Positions 32,078 through 40,154 of a stretch of 45,372 bases of DNA are shown in pieces (position 1 is the first letter of the stretch; every line of letters starts with the position of its first letter). Below the pieces are notes generated by a model. That model saw only the letters and a program-made list of their open reading frames with translations. It did not search any database and was not told where the DNA came from. Position numbers and translations under genes: made by a program. The DNA is from Acidobacteriota bacterium (GTDB lineage: Bacteria > Acidobacteriota > Thermoanaerobaculia > Thermoanaerobaculales > Sulfomarinibacteraceae), in contig JAJDNM010000025.1 of NCBI GenBank assembly GCA_022340665.1, forward strand, positions 1-45,372, given 5' to 3'.

Positions 32078-32490
32078 CCGATTCGCCGGTACTCGATCAC
32101 ATCGGCGTGGCGGTCCAGTCGATCGACAGCGGTGCCGCAGTCTACGAAATCGTAGGCATCGAGGTCGAGGGCACCGAGGAAGTACCCGAACAGGGGGTGA
32201 GAGTCGCGTTCCTTCCGGTCGGTGAGACGCGGATCGAGCTGCTGGAGCCGATTGGCGAAGACTCCCCGGTTGCACACCACTTGGAACGCCGGGGTGCCGG
32301 TCTGCACCACATCTGCTTTCGGGTATCGGATATCCGTTCGGCAATGGCGCGGCTCTCGGCTGAAGGCTATGACCTGCTTTCGGACGAGCCCCAGCAGGGT
32401 GCCGACGGTTGTCTGGTGTGCTTCGTTCACCCGAAATCCGCTGGCGGCGTCCTGATCGAGCTCTCGCAGCGCGCAGTAGTGACTTCATGA
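32074..32490 (+). CDS. mce: Methylmalonyl-CoA epimerase
   Basis: 138 residues of the VOC fold. Interconverts the R and S forms of methylmalonyl-CoA for odd-chain and branched-chain acid breakdown or propionate formation. Metal-binding positions are visible: His in LDHIGVAV, Glu in ETRIELLEP, His in GLHHICFRV and Glu in VLIELSQ. ATGA overlap with the acyl-CoA dehydrogenase. No mutase or propionyl-CoA carboxylase gene is in the window. Confidence 0.94.
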   Translation: MTDSPVLDHIGVAVQSIDSGAAVYEIVGIEVEGTEEVPEQGVRVAFLPVGETRIELLEPIGEDSPVAHHLERRGAGLHHICFRVSDIRSAMARLSAEGYDLLSDEPQQGADGCLVCFVHPKSAGGVLIELSQRAVVTS

Positions 32491-32510
32491 AGGATGCGGG
32501 ATAGTCTCGA

Positions 32511-32843
32511 ATGGTGAACGACGTCGGAGAGGGTTCGCTGGTCATCCTTCACTGTGGGAATCCGCGTGAAAAGATGTGGGGCATCCTGCGGCGTCTCGAC
32601 GCCGTGGGAGCAGTAGTCCGTGGCCTCGATCTCGATTCGGTCGAGGACTGGCTCCGTCAGGAGAGGGCTGGTGACGAGCAGCTGATCGGTCCGACCACCT
32701 TTTTCGTGCCGATTGGCAGGATCGTGCGGATCGATCTCGACGAGACCAACCAGGTCATCGAGAGTTACGGTGATCGATACAGATCGGCTTGCGGTCGCGA
32801 CGTGCGTGATGCTCTCTTGGGAGGCGGCGAATCAGAGGCGTGA
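32511..32843 (+). CDS. Small protein of unknown function
   Basis: 110 residues, soluble, no signal peptide. The pattern VILHCGNPREKMWGILRRLDAVGAVVRGLDLDSVEDWL suggests an alpha/beta fold with a CGNPREK turn, then IGPTTFFVPIGRIVRIDLDE. I do not recognise the family. It stands 20 nt after mce and overlaps the VWA gene start (GTGA), so it is part of that run. An alternative start is the GTG one codon later. Confidence 0.75.
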   Translation: MVNDVGEGSLVILHCGNPREKMWGILRRLDAVGAVVRGLDLDSVEDWLRQERAGDEQLIGPTTFFVPIGRIVRIDLDETNQVIESYGDRYRSACGRDVRDALLGGGESEA

Positions 32844-33739
32844 AACTGCGCCGGTTGGTGATGCCGATCCTCCTTGCGGGGGCCTCTCTGTGGAGCGTAC
32901 CCGCGACCGCCCAATACGAAGGTCGGGTCGATGTCAACGCGGTCGTAGTGCCGGTGACCGTGCGCGACGGCAAAGGTCGGGTGGTCACAGGGGTAGCGCG
33001 CAAGCGCTTCAAGCTCCGTGTGGACGGTCTCGGGGTTCCGATCCGTGACCTCGATCTCGAAAGTGACCTGCCGATCAGTCTCGGTTTCATCCTCGACACC
33101 TCGGGCTCGATGATGGGTCGGAAGATGAGCGGGAGCCAGGAGCTGGTGATGGCATTCCTCGAACATCGGCGTCCTGAGGACCAGATCGCCCTTTGGACGT
33201 TCGGTGACAACCGGGTGCTGGAGCGCTTTCCGTTCGGCATGGGGTGGTACCTGTTGCCGAGAGTGCTGGAAACACTGAAGCCGTGGAGCACGACAGCCCT
33301 TTACGACATGGTCCTGAGGGTTCCCGAAGTGCTCGAGAAGGCGCGCCACCATCGACGCGCGGCCATTCTGCTCACCGACGGGGTGGACAACGCATCGCGG
33401 ATCAGCGCCGAAGAGGCGACGGCGGTGGCGCGTCGCCTCGAGACCCCGATCTACGTACTCGGAGTCGAGCCTCCATCCCCGACGGACACGGTCGAAGGCC
33501 CCTCGTTCGAGGAGATACTGACGCTGATTGCCGATGCGTCGGGAGGGCACTATCGGCGGATTCCCCGGGCCGAGCAAATGCCCGAAGTCGTAGATGAACT
33601 CCTGCACGAACTTTCATCGCGCTACATACTGACCTTCGTGACCTCTGGAGTCGGGCAGCGAAAATGGCGGACCCTCGAGGTCACCGTGGAGGGTTACGAC
33701 GCCACCACCCGCTCCGGATACATGGGGACGCTTCCGTAA
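32840..33739 (+). CDS. Secreted VWA-domain protein (VWFA-related type)
   Basis: 299 residues with a signal peptide (MKLRRLVMPILLAGASLWS, cut near ATAQ). An N-terminal beta domain (VPVTVRDGKGRVVTG...FKLRVDG) precedes the von Willebrand A domain. The metal-dependent adhesion site has DTSGSMMG (from Asp86), a later Thr and LTDGVDNAS. This architecture is often annotated as VWFA-related Acidobacterial domain and is unusually frequent in that phylum. Function: probably binding or scaffolding outside the inner membrane; partner unknown. GTG start overlaps the previous gene. Confidence 0.9.
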   Translation: MKLRRLVMPILLAGASLWSVPATAQYEGRVDVNAVVVPVTVRDGKGRVVTGVARKRFKLRVDGLGVPIRDLDLESDLPISLGFILDTSGSMMGRKMSGSQELVMAFLEHRRPEDQIALWTFGDNRVLERFPFGMGWYLLPRVLETLKPWSTTALYDMVLRVPEVLEKARHHRRAAILLTDGVDNASRISAEEATAVARRLETPIYVLGVEPPSPTDTVEGPSFEEILTLIADASGGHYRRIPRAEQMPEVVDELLHELSSRYILTFVTSGVGQRKWRTLEVTVEGYDATTRSGYMGTLP

Positions 33740-34044
33740 CGGCGAGCTCGCATTTCGAAATTCGAATTTCGGATTTCGAATTTGTCGAAGCCACGCGATA
33801 ACGGGTTTCAGTGCACGGCAAGCGCTGATATTTCAGAGAAGAATGAAGAATCTTTTCCGTAATCTGCAGTGAAGTCACAGTTATTGTGCGCTGCATCACT
33901 CGAATAGACCACGATTAAGTGATGGAACCTCAAGATCTTGGCCAGTCCCAACCGACAAATTGATGTATCTTGAGGTACAATAAATAGCAGGGAAGGAAAA
34001 GCGAATTCGATTGATTAAGCAAGGGAATTCCCGCGGAGGTATGC
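33740..34044. other. Intergenic region before the outer-membrane barrel gene
   Basis: No gene is visible in this 305 bp. It holds a period-7 array near its left end (listed separately) and an AT-rich right half with TACAAT (33976-33981) that could serve as a -10 box for the barrel gene; no convincing -35 was found. Confidence 0.5.
33754..33784. repeat. Period-7 TTCGAAT array
   Basis: Units TTCGAAA, TTCGAAT, TTCGGAT, TTCGAAT and TTG, beginning 14 nt after the VWA stop codon. The units are partly self-complementary (TTCGAA), so a single array can fold on itself. Confidence 0.7.
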
Positions 34045-34581
34045 ATGCGTAAGGCTCTCTTAGTTCTCGGTATCTGCATTCTGGCGACCCCGGCTTGGGC
34101 CGGCGGTGGATACAGCCTGTTCGGGTCGTATGCTGAAGTCAACGACGACGGTCAGACTGGCGGTTTGGGCGTGCGGCTGACTCTCGGCGGTACGAGGTGG
34201 GTCGGTGATCTCTCCTTCACCTGGTACCCGAGCGTCTCGAATGTTGACACCATTACCGGATATAGGGGCAAGGTGCAGGTGATGCCTGCTGAACTCGGCG
34301 CTCGATACCTGTTCAACCCCTATAACAAGTTCATGCCCTATGTGGGCGGTGGGGTATCGCTGATGTACACCTCCGTCGATAACGCCAGCGCCAAAAACGG
34401 CCTCGGATTCTACGGCCTCCTCGGCTTCAATCTCGGCACGCATCGAACCAAGTTTTTTGCCGAAGCGGTGTATCGCTGGGCGGAGTCGGACGTGACCTAT
34501 GGCACGCCTGCCAGCAGTGTGAAGGGGACGATGGACGTCGGTGGATTCGGCGTCAATGCGGGAGTCATCTATACGTTCTGA
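34045..34581 (+). CDS. Outer-membrane beta-barrel protein
   Basis: 178 residues with a signal peptide ending AWA. The mature part alternates polar and hydrophobic residues with aromatic girdles (GYSLFGSYAEV, GDLSFTWYP, FMPYVGGGVSLMY) and ends in the outer-membrane targeting signature of a terminal Phe (VIYTF). This suggests an eight-stranded OmpA/OmpW-like barrel. GGAGG lies before the ATG. Its own terminator follows. Function unknown; such barrels are often adhesins, porin-like or structural. Confidence 0.88.
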   Translation: MRKALLVLGICILATPAWAGGGYSLFGSYAEVNDDGQTGGLGVRLTLGGTRWVGDLSFTWYPSVSNVDTITGYRGKVQVMPAELGARYLFNPYNKFMPYVGGGVSLMYTSVDNASAKNGLGFYGLLGFNLGTHRTKFFAEAVYRWAESDVTYGTPASSVKGTMDVGGFGVNAGVIYTF

Positions 34582-34615
34582 GATAGTCGACAACAGGCAG
34601 AGATTTGATTCAGAT

Positions 34616-34650
34616 AAACAGCCGACCGGTTCGGGTCGGCTGTTTGTTTT
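34616..34650 (+). terminator. Intrinsic terminator after the barrel gene
   Basis: 12-bp perfect stem AAACAGCCGACC/GGTCGGCTGTTT, 6-nt loop GGTTCG, followed by GTTTT. The A-rich left flank makes it bidirectional in form. Confidence 0.93.
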
Positions 34651-34709
34651 GATGGACGAACCGAACCGGATCATGCGGATGGCCGACCCGCCCGAGGTCG
34701 TCAGATCAG

Positions 34710-35030
34710 TCAGTCGTCCTCGACCACAACCGCGGTGCCGTAGGCCAGCAGCTCTGCTGCGCCTGTCATCAGCATCGAGGTGGCGAAACGGGTGCAGATC
34801 ACCGCGTTCGCCCCCAGGGCTTCGGCGTCCTCGACCATTCGGTCGAGAGCCTGCTCCCGTGACTCGGCCATCATTTTTGTGTACTCGGACACCTCGCCTC
34901 CGACCAGGGTCCGCAGAACGGCCATCACATCCTTGCCGACGTGACGGGCGCGGATCGTGTTGCCGCGAACCAGGCCGAGGGTCCGAATGATATGCATGCC
35001 CGCAATCTTGTCATCAGAGACAACGATCAT
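34710..35030 (-). CDS. YbjQ/UPF0145 family protein
   Basis: 106 residues matching the YbjQ (UPF0145, putative heavy-metal-binding) family: G-x-VRGNTIRARHVGKDVMA, a central helix (EYTKMMAESREQALDRMVEDA), ALGANAVICTRF and the C-terminal YGTAVVVE. These proteins form ring-shaped pentamers; a biological role is not established. ATG overlaps the stop of the anti-sigma gene, so it is the last member of the sigma-factor run. Confidence 0.93.
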   Translation of the reverse strand: MIVVSDDKIAGMHIIRTLGLVRGNTIRARHVGKDVMAVLRTLVGGEVSEYTKMMAESREQALDRMVEDAEALGANAVICTRFATSMLMTGAAELLAYGTAVVVEDD

Positions 35031-35470
35031 TTCTCCACCTCCCGGTAAGGGTCGGTTTGTGCGGTCCGCAGCCGGTCGAGCAGTACCGAGAGGAACAGGA
35101 GTACAAGGGCGCTGAGTCCACCGAACACCAGGAAACGTTCCATCAGGTTTTCAGATCCCTGCCAGAACTGCCATAACGCAAAGCCCGCCAAGGCCACGGC
35201 CCAGATGATGGCTACAACCCAGCCGGTTCCTCGGGCGGCAAGGCTCAAACCCGTCTTCGGCCGCTCGTCCCACTGGGAATCATCTGGCCGGGAGAACTCA
35301 GTGGACATCGCCGCTTCCCTCAATGTCCGGAGTTCGTCGATCAGTCCGCGGCAATACGTACAGTCCTCGAGATGAATGCGGACCCTTTGCTCGGCGGCCT
35401 GGGTCAACTCGCCGTCGATATATCCGGAGATCAACGTCTCGTCAAAGCTCGCAGGGCAGCGATCAGTCAT
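35027..35470 (-). CDS. Membrane anti-sigma factor with zinc-finger (ZAS) motif
   Basis: 147 residues. The N-terminal cytoplasmic domain has YIDGELTQ and the zinc motif HLEDCTYC (H-x3-C-x2-C), the anti-sigma (zf-HC2) signature. Two membrane helices follow (about 80-98 and 112-132). It overlaps the ECF sigma gene upstream by 8 nt and should hold that sigma at the membrane. In some members the zinc site releases the sigma on thiol oxidation; here this is inference, supported by the methionine-sulfoxide reductase gene in front. Confidence 0.92.
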   Translation of the reverse strand: MTDRCPASFDETLISGYIDGELTQAAEQRVRIHLEDCTYCRGLIDELRTLREAAMSTEFSRPDDSQWDERPKTGLSLAARGTGWVVAIIWAVALAGFALWQFWQGSENLMERFLVFGGLSALVLLFLSVLLDRLRTAQTDPYREVEK

Positions 35471-36098
35471 CCGTAGCCTCCCCGGTGCCGCTCCTGTGCC
35501 TCCGCACCTCTTCCTGTAACAGGCGTCGGGCTCGGTGCAGGCGCGACATCACCGTTCCTCTCGGTATCTTGAGAGTCTTCGCGATTTCCGCGTAAGACAG
35601 GTCTTGGTAGTCGCGCAGAACCAGGACCTCGCGATATCGAGGGTGGATTCTCTGGAGACATTGCCAGACCAGAGCCTGAAGCTCACGCCGCGAGGCTTGT
35701 GCCTCGGGATCGGGTGCGGTGTCCCGGGGCTCGAAGCGCAGGACGTCATCCGCAGGTTCGAGCGATTCGGTTTTTCGCACCCGGAGACGTCTCGCGCGGT
35801 CCCGCACCAGATTACGCACGATACGCAACAGCCATGGGCGGACCGGTCGCGAAGCATCAAATCGACCGAGGGAACGAAAGAACCGAACCATCGCATCCTG
35901 GGCCACGTCGAGCGCATCGTCGGGGTGGCCGATAAGCTGCAGAGCAAAGATGTAGGCCTGTTGCCGACAGCTCCGGGCGAGCTCATCCAACGCGTCAACG
36001 TCACCCTTTTGAGCGAGTATCACAGTCTGCGCCTCGCTCGGAGGCGACAGTGCAACGGCTGCCGGAGTGGGCCGCGGGCCGGTCATGGCAATGCTCAC
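35463..36098 (-). CDS. ECF sigma factor (sigma-70 family)
   Basis: 211 residues. Region 2 has DALDVAQDAMVRFFRSLGRFD and WLLRIVRNLVRDRARR (core RNA polymerase and -10 contact). Region 4 has LPPRYREVLVLRDYQDLSYAEIAK-like sequence (here IHPRYREVLVLRD then IPRGTVMSRLHRARRLL), the -35 contacting helix-turn-helix. GTG start after AAGGGAGG; an ATG four codons on is an alternative. Overlaps the anti-sigma gene. Target genes unknown, but such pairs usually regulate their own operon. Confidence 0.95.
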   Translation of the reverse strand: MSIAMTGPRPTPAAVALSPPSEAQTVILAQKGDVDALDELARSCRQQAYIFALQLIGHPDDALDVAQDAMVRFFRSLGRFDASRPVRPWLLRIVRNLVRDRARRLRVRKTESLEPADDVLRFEPRDTAPDPEAQASRRELQALVWQCLQRIHPRYREVLVLRDYQDLSYAEIAKTLKIPRGTVMSRLHRARRLLQEEVRRHRSGTGEATDD

Positions 36099-36106
36099 GC
36101 CCTCCC

Positions 36107-36595
36107 TTACGCGCCCGAGGAACTCTTATTCCACCGGGTTTCGAGCACCTTCACCGCCGCTTCGTAGCCCTCTCCGTCAATTTCGTCGAAGTGTGCCTCC
36201 TTGTGGGAATCAATGTCGAGCACTCCTGTCACCTGGCCGTCCGGACCGTGAATCGGGACGACGACCTCGGAACGGCTGCGACTGTCACACGGAATGTGGC
36301 CGGGAAATGCGTGCACATCTCGCACGATCTGGGTCTTGTTGCTGTCGATCGCAGCCCAGCACACGCCCACGTGGCGCTCGAGCACCAGGCACGCCACCGG
36401 GCCCTGGTACGCATCCACCACCAGCTCTCCATTCTTGAGAAAGTAGAAGCCGGTCCAAGAGACCCCGGGCACCTTGTGGTGGAGCAGCGCTGCGGCCGTG
36501 GCGCAGTGGGCGCTGCGATCTTCGGTCTTCTCGATCAGCTCCTCGAGCTGCTTGGCGATGCGCTTGAAACGGTCGAGACGACTTTGGTCGGTCAT
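36107..36595 (-). CDS. msrC: GAF-domain free methionine-(R)-sulfoxide reductase
   Basis: 162 residues of the fRMsr family, which reduces free methionine-R-sulfoxide. GAF fold with VSWTGFYFLKNG, AYQGPVACLVLERHVGVCW and the core VRDVHAFPGHIPCDSRSRSEVVVPI, then GVLDIDSHKEAHFDEID. The three conserved catalytic or resolving Cys (in PVACLV, VGVCWA and IPCDS) are all present. Start at the ATG before TDQSRLD; a TTG five codons earlier falls in a repeat. It lies 8 nt upstream of the ECF sigma gene on the same strand, so oxidative damage repair and the regulator share a transcript. Confidence 0.92.
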   Translation of the reverse strand: MTDQSRLDRFKRIAKQLEELIEKTEDRSAHCATAAALLHHKVPGVSWTGFYFLKNGELVVDAYQGPVACLVLERHVGVCWAAIDSNKTQIVRDVHAFPGHIPCDSRSRSEVVVPIHGPDGQVTGVLDIDSHKEAHFDEIDGEGYEAAVKVLETRWNKSSSGA

Positions 36596-36608
36596 GGCTG
36601 TTTCTCGC

Positions 36609-36720
36609 AATTAGGAATTAGGAATTAGGAATGAGGAATTCCCACCCGACCTCCCGAACTCGACACGGGTGCGTGGATGGCATTCCTCATTCCTCATTCC
36701 TCATTCATCATTCCTCATTT
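36609..36720. repeat. Palindromic period-7 element (GAATTAG/GAATGAG family)
   Basis: Left arm: GAATTAG-type units three times, then GAATGAG and GAATTCC. Core: CACCCGACCTCCC then GGGTGCGTGGATGG. Right arm: ATTCCTC repeated, inverse of GAATGAG, ending 2 nt before the argS stop codon. It lies between argS and msrC, both minus strand. Confidence 0.85.
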
Positions 36721-36722
36721 TT

Positions 36723-38894
36723 CTACATCTCCTCCGGGATCGGTATTCCGAGAAGCTGTTCGAGCAGGATCTCCATCTCCGAGTCGAAGAGCGTGAACAC
36801 TGCTCGCCGCAACCTCCTCATTTCGGCATCGTCCTCAGGTACGACCGGGTGCGCGTGGTAGAGGCGATGGAAGAGCTGGGCCAGCTCGTGCGTGTGTTGG
36901 GCCAGCAGAGAAAACTCGAGATGCATCACGGACTGGCCGACGACCTCTTGCCGGAGGGCACATTGCAGGATCATCTCCCACAGGTCGTCGTCGATCTCGG
37001 TCCCGAGCAGGCGATCGATTTCGTCTCCCTCGAGCCGCCCCTCTCCACGGCGCTCGGCGAGCTTGTCGAAAACCTTCCGTGCTCGCACCGCTGAGTACTG
37101 GAGATAGGGTCCGGTGTCACCTTCGAACGCGAGGGCGTCGTCGAAATCGAAGGCGAGAACGCGGTTGCGCGACTGGCGTGCCATCAGGTACCGCAATGCA
37201 CCGACGGCGATCGCCCGGGCGCGATCAGCGACGTCTGCCGGCGTTCCAGTGCCGTCGAAGCGCGACACGATCGCGTCCTCCGCCGCATCGGTCAGGACGT
37301 CGAGAAACTCGTCCGCCTTGACCCCGATACCCCGGCGGCCCGACATCTCGACATAGGATTTTCCCATTTCCTCATCGCTCAAACCGAAGGAGCTCTCGGT
37401 TCTCTCCTCGATGACGCGAACCGCAGCGGGCGTCAGGGCGACCATCTCGTAGGCGAAGTGAATGGAGTTGTCGGCGGCCTCCGGGTGACCGAGGATCCGG
37501 ACTGCCTCCTTCACCACCTTCTGTGGATAGGACTGGCGAACGTCGATGACGTTGTAGACCCTGGTTCCAGCGCCGAAGGTAAGGCCTTCGATTTTTTGGG
37601 ACGCATCCGAGGTGGTTTCGACAAGTTTCTCGGCATCACCTTCGTACGACACCGGCAGGGCCGGTCCTGGTTGGTCCCAGTTTGTGAAGACCCGGTAGCC
37701 GAAATCGTGTCGTGATCCGTCCGGATCGAGCAGCAGCCCGAACTTCCAGAGCTGGTAGGCGATGTCCTTGCCGGTGTAGGTCACCGTACCGTTGGATCTG
37801 ACGAGGATCTTGTCCGGGTCGTCCATGTCGGCAAACTCGGGGCTCGAGGCAAGCGACATCACCCAGCAGCCCTCGTTCTTGCCGTCGTCTTCGAGGCGCA
37901 CGGCCCCCGACGCTTGCAGCAGCTCGAACGCACGGTTCCAGAACCCCAGGTGAAGGATGTCCGACTCGTGCGGCAGCAGATCGTAGGCCACACCGAGTCG
38001 GGCCATCGTCGCGAGGTGACAGCGAACGTTGGCCTCGGCAACCTCGGCCGCCAGCCGCGCAACAGCTTTCTGGTTGAAGGTTTCGCCGGCAACGATCGAG
38101 CCGTGCAGCAGCTGTAGCGCCTGGTCGAGCTCGAGCTCGCCGAAGCCCCCCTCGATGGCGTGGAGAATCTCGGCGCGATGGGAAGCGAAATCCGGATCCT
38201 CCCGGTAACGCGCGGTGACGCGGGGGTAGACGTCCCAGCACAGGTCGTCGAAATCGTCGGTCGAGGCGACAGGAACGGCGTCGACCGGCGCGCGTGATAT
38301 GAAGGACTCGATGAGCTCGTCGCGTCGGCAGGGCTCGATTCCAAGGACCTCCGCGAGAAGATTCTCGTCGAGAAAAAGCAGACCGACCACGACGTCCGCG
38401 ACCTGGACTCCCGTGTCGTCAATGTAGTTCTGGATCTCGACTGGACACCCCAGGTGGCCCAGGGATCGAACCAGCAGGTCGCCGAGGACTGCGTTACGAA
38501 GATGGCCGATGTGGGCTGCCTTGTTCGGGTTGATGTTGGTGTGCTCGACAATCGTCTTCCCGTGCCCACCGGCGACCGTGGTGCGTTCGCCAAACAGCAA
38601 CGCGACCAGCATCTGGTCGCGGGCCAGGTAGAGGTTGAGGAAACCCGGACCCGCGATCTCGACCCGGGTGACCTCTGCTGGCCATTCGGCGCATTCGTTC
38701 ACCTTTTCTGCGATCTGCCGAGGTGAAGTCCTGAGCTCCTTGGCCAAAGGCAGTGCACCGGGCCACGCGAGGTCGCCCAATTCGCGTTTCGGCGGCACCT
38801 CGAGCTTCAACTCGGCGGCCTCGTAACCGAACGCCTCTTTGAGTGCTCGTGCCAAAGCTTCGGCTGCGTTTCGTCTGATTGATTCCAGGGGCAT
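36723..38894 (-). CDS. argS: Arginyl-tRNA synthetase (long form)
   Basis: 723 residues; charges tRNA-Arg. The class I HIGH signature is HIGHLRNAVLGD (around 127), preceded by VEHTNINPNKAAHIGH. The KMSK-equivalent is YVEMSGRRGIGVKADEF. The C-terminal anticodon-binding domain has RARKVFDKLAE and ends with a helical bundle. It is about 150 residues longer than the E. coli enzyme; the extra length lies mostly between the two signatures (about 170-330), a known variation in some phyla. Good ATG with GGAG upstream. The gene ends at a palindromic repeat. Confidence 0.96.
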   Translation of the reverse strand: MPLESIRRNAAEALARALKEAFGYEAAELKLEVPPKRELGDLAWPGALPLAKELRTSPRQIAEKVNECAEWPAEVTRVEIAGPGFLNLYLARDQMLVALLFGERTTVAGGHGKTIVEHTNINPNKAAHIGHLRNAVLGDLLVRSLGHLGCPVEIQNYIDDTGVQVADVVVGLLFLDENLLAEVLGIEPCRRDELIESFISRAPVDAVPVASTDDFDDLCWDVYPRVTARYREDPDFASHRAEILHAIEGGFGELELDQALQLLHGSIVAGETFNQKAVARLAAEVAEANVRCHLATMARLGVAYDLLPHESDILHLGFWNRAFELLQASGAVRLEDDGKNEGCWVMSLASSPEFADMDDPDKILVRSNGTVTYTGKDIAYQLWKFGLLLDPDGSRHDFGYRVFTNWDQPGPALPVSYEGDAEKLVETTSDASQKIEGLTFGAGTRVYNVIDVRQSYPQKVVKEAVRILGHPEAADNSIHFAYEMVALTPAAVRVIEERTESSFGLSDEEMGKSYVEMSGRRGIGVKADEFLDVLTDAAEDAIVSRFDGTGTPADVADRARAIAVGALRYLMARQSRNRVLAFDFDDALAFEGDTGPYLQYSAVRARKVFDKLAERRGEGRLEGDEIDRLLGTEIDDDLWEMILQCALRQEVVGQSVMHLEFSLLAQHTHELAQLFHRLYHAHPVVPEDDAEMRRLRRAVFTLFDSEMEILLEQLLGIPIPEEM

Positions 38895-38929
38895 CGTTTC
38901 TCCAAGGTCAACGCGCGATTCTACTCGAT

Positions 38930-40027
38930 TCAGCCGTCCCCCGTGCTCGTTTTCCGTTCACGCGACTCCGAGAGGACCTTGCCGAGGAAACGTGCGAAAC
39001 GCTCCCCGCTTTGCTTGAACCGCCGGTCCGCGACGGCTGAAGCTGGTGAGCCGGAGGCATTCATGGCTTTCGGATCTGCCATCAGGGAGTCGGCGGCTTC
39101 GGCCACCAGGGAGGCGTCTGGCTGGACGATTCGACCATTAATGCCCTGATGCATGAGGTCCTCGACGCCCGGCCACGAAACCGCGACCACTGGCCGGTCA
39201 CAGCCCTGGGCTTCGGAGATGGACCGGTGGCCCCAGTCGGATCCGGGAGCGCAGAAGAGAACAACATCCATTGCCGCATAGAGATCTGGCAGTGCCTCAT
39301 TCTGATATCCGGCCCAGCTGATTCGTTCGGCCAGGCCGAGATGATGGGCCTGTTTTTCCAGTCCAGCCCGGAGTTCGCCATGACCGACGATGATGATGTG
39401 GGCCGGGTTCGAGAGCATCGAAGCAGCGTCGAGCATGAGATCGAAGCCTCGTCCAGCTGCGAGCTTGCCCACCGATCCAATCACTGGAGCGTGTCGCGGA
39501 ATCCCGAGGCGGTCACGCCACTCGCTACCGTTGCCGGGACGGAACCGGTCCTCGAGCGGTACCGGCAGGGAAGCGACGGGAACTCCCGAAAACACCCGCG
39601 GAAGATCTCGCTCGAGAGCGGAGTAGGCGAGCACTGCGCCGGAAATCCGCCGGTTGAGACAACGGTGGTAGGGATCTCTCCGGAGACTCCGCGGATGGCG
39701 GAAAGCTCGCACCAGGGGAACGGATCGATGCACTCCGGCGGTAAAACACAGGAAGTGGTCGTGGGGGAGATGGGAGATGACGATGTCAGATTCGTCGGCG
39801 AGTCTTTTGATGGCCCCGATATTGCCAGCCAGTTGCGCGGCTGTTCTATCTTTGCTGAGGCCGGGATAGGCCCATTCGTTGCCTTCGAGTCGCCGTTCCA
39901 GATTCCGCCCGCCAACGAAGAGAAGGTGTGCATCGACGTCGGCGCGGCGGAGGGCACGGCAGGTCAGCTCGGCTACGGCACCGGCGCCGGTCCATTTGTT
40001 GGCGAACACCACGAGACCCACTCGCAT
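38930..40027 (-). CDS. GT4-type glycosyltransferase
   Basis: 365 residues, GT-B fold. N-terminal lobe starts MRVGLVVFANKWTGAGAVAEL, with ISHLPHDHF in the middle. C-terminal lobe has GSVGKLAAGRGFDLMLDA, IIIVGHGELRAGLE, and an acceptor region GSDWGHRSISEAQGCDRPVVAV in which the usual E-x7-E is shifted (APGSDWGHRSISEAQ). Substrates unknown; probably builds a surface glycan. Start at ATG with TATGCT 6 nt upstream and no ribosome site. Divergent from argF, sharing a promoter region. Confidence 0.9.
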   Translation of the reverse strand: MRVGLVVFANKWTGAGAVAELTCRALRRADVDAHLLFVGGRNLERRLEGNEWAYPGLSKDRTAAQLAGNIGAIKRLADESDIVISHLPHDHFLCFTAGVHRSVPLVRAFRHPRSLRRDPYHRCLNRRISGAVLAYSALERDLPRVFSGVPVASLPVPLEDRFRPGNGSEWRDRLGIPRHAPVIGSVGKLAAGRGFDLMLDAASMLSNPAHIIIVGHGELRAGLEKQAHHLGLAERISWAGYQNEALPDLYAAMDVVLFCAPGSDWGHRSISEAQGCDRPVVAVSWPGVEDLMHQGINGRIVQPDASLVAEAADSLMADPKAMNASGSPASAVADRRFKQSGERFARFLGKVLSESRERKTSTGDG

Positions 40028-40033
40028 CGCCAG

Positions 40034-40039
40034 AGCATA
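40034..40039 (-). promoter_or_regulatory. -10 box 6 nt before glycosyltransferase start (leaderless candidate)
   Basis: TATGCT on the minus strand, 6 nt before the ATG, no Shine-Dalgarno. The argF promoter begins 28 bp away on the plus strand. Confidence 0.5.
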
Positions 40040-40066
40040 ACGAAGATCTCGAAACATTGAAAAGCC

Positions 40067-40095
40067 TTGGCAAAGTGACCCGCTGGCGGTAGTAT
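40067..40095 (+). promoter_or_regulatory. Sigma-70 promoter of argF
   Basis: TTGGCA (40067-40072), exact 17-bp spacer, TAGTAT (40090-40095). A GC-rich leader of about 50 nt and GGAGG then lead to the argF ATG. No arginine-box palindrome is obvious. Confidence 0.75.
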
Positions 40096-40154
40096 GCAGC
40101 GGCGCCGGCGGCCACTCCTGTGTCGCCGGCGTGGCTTCAGATGCGGAGGTGCCA

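Noticed and set aside
36609-36720. CRISPR array
   Set aside because: The units are 7 bp with no spacers and arranged as an inverted pair, and there are no cas genes in the window.
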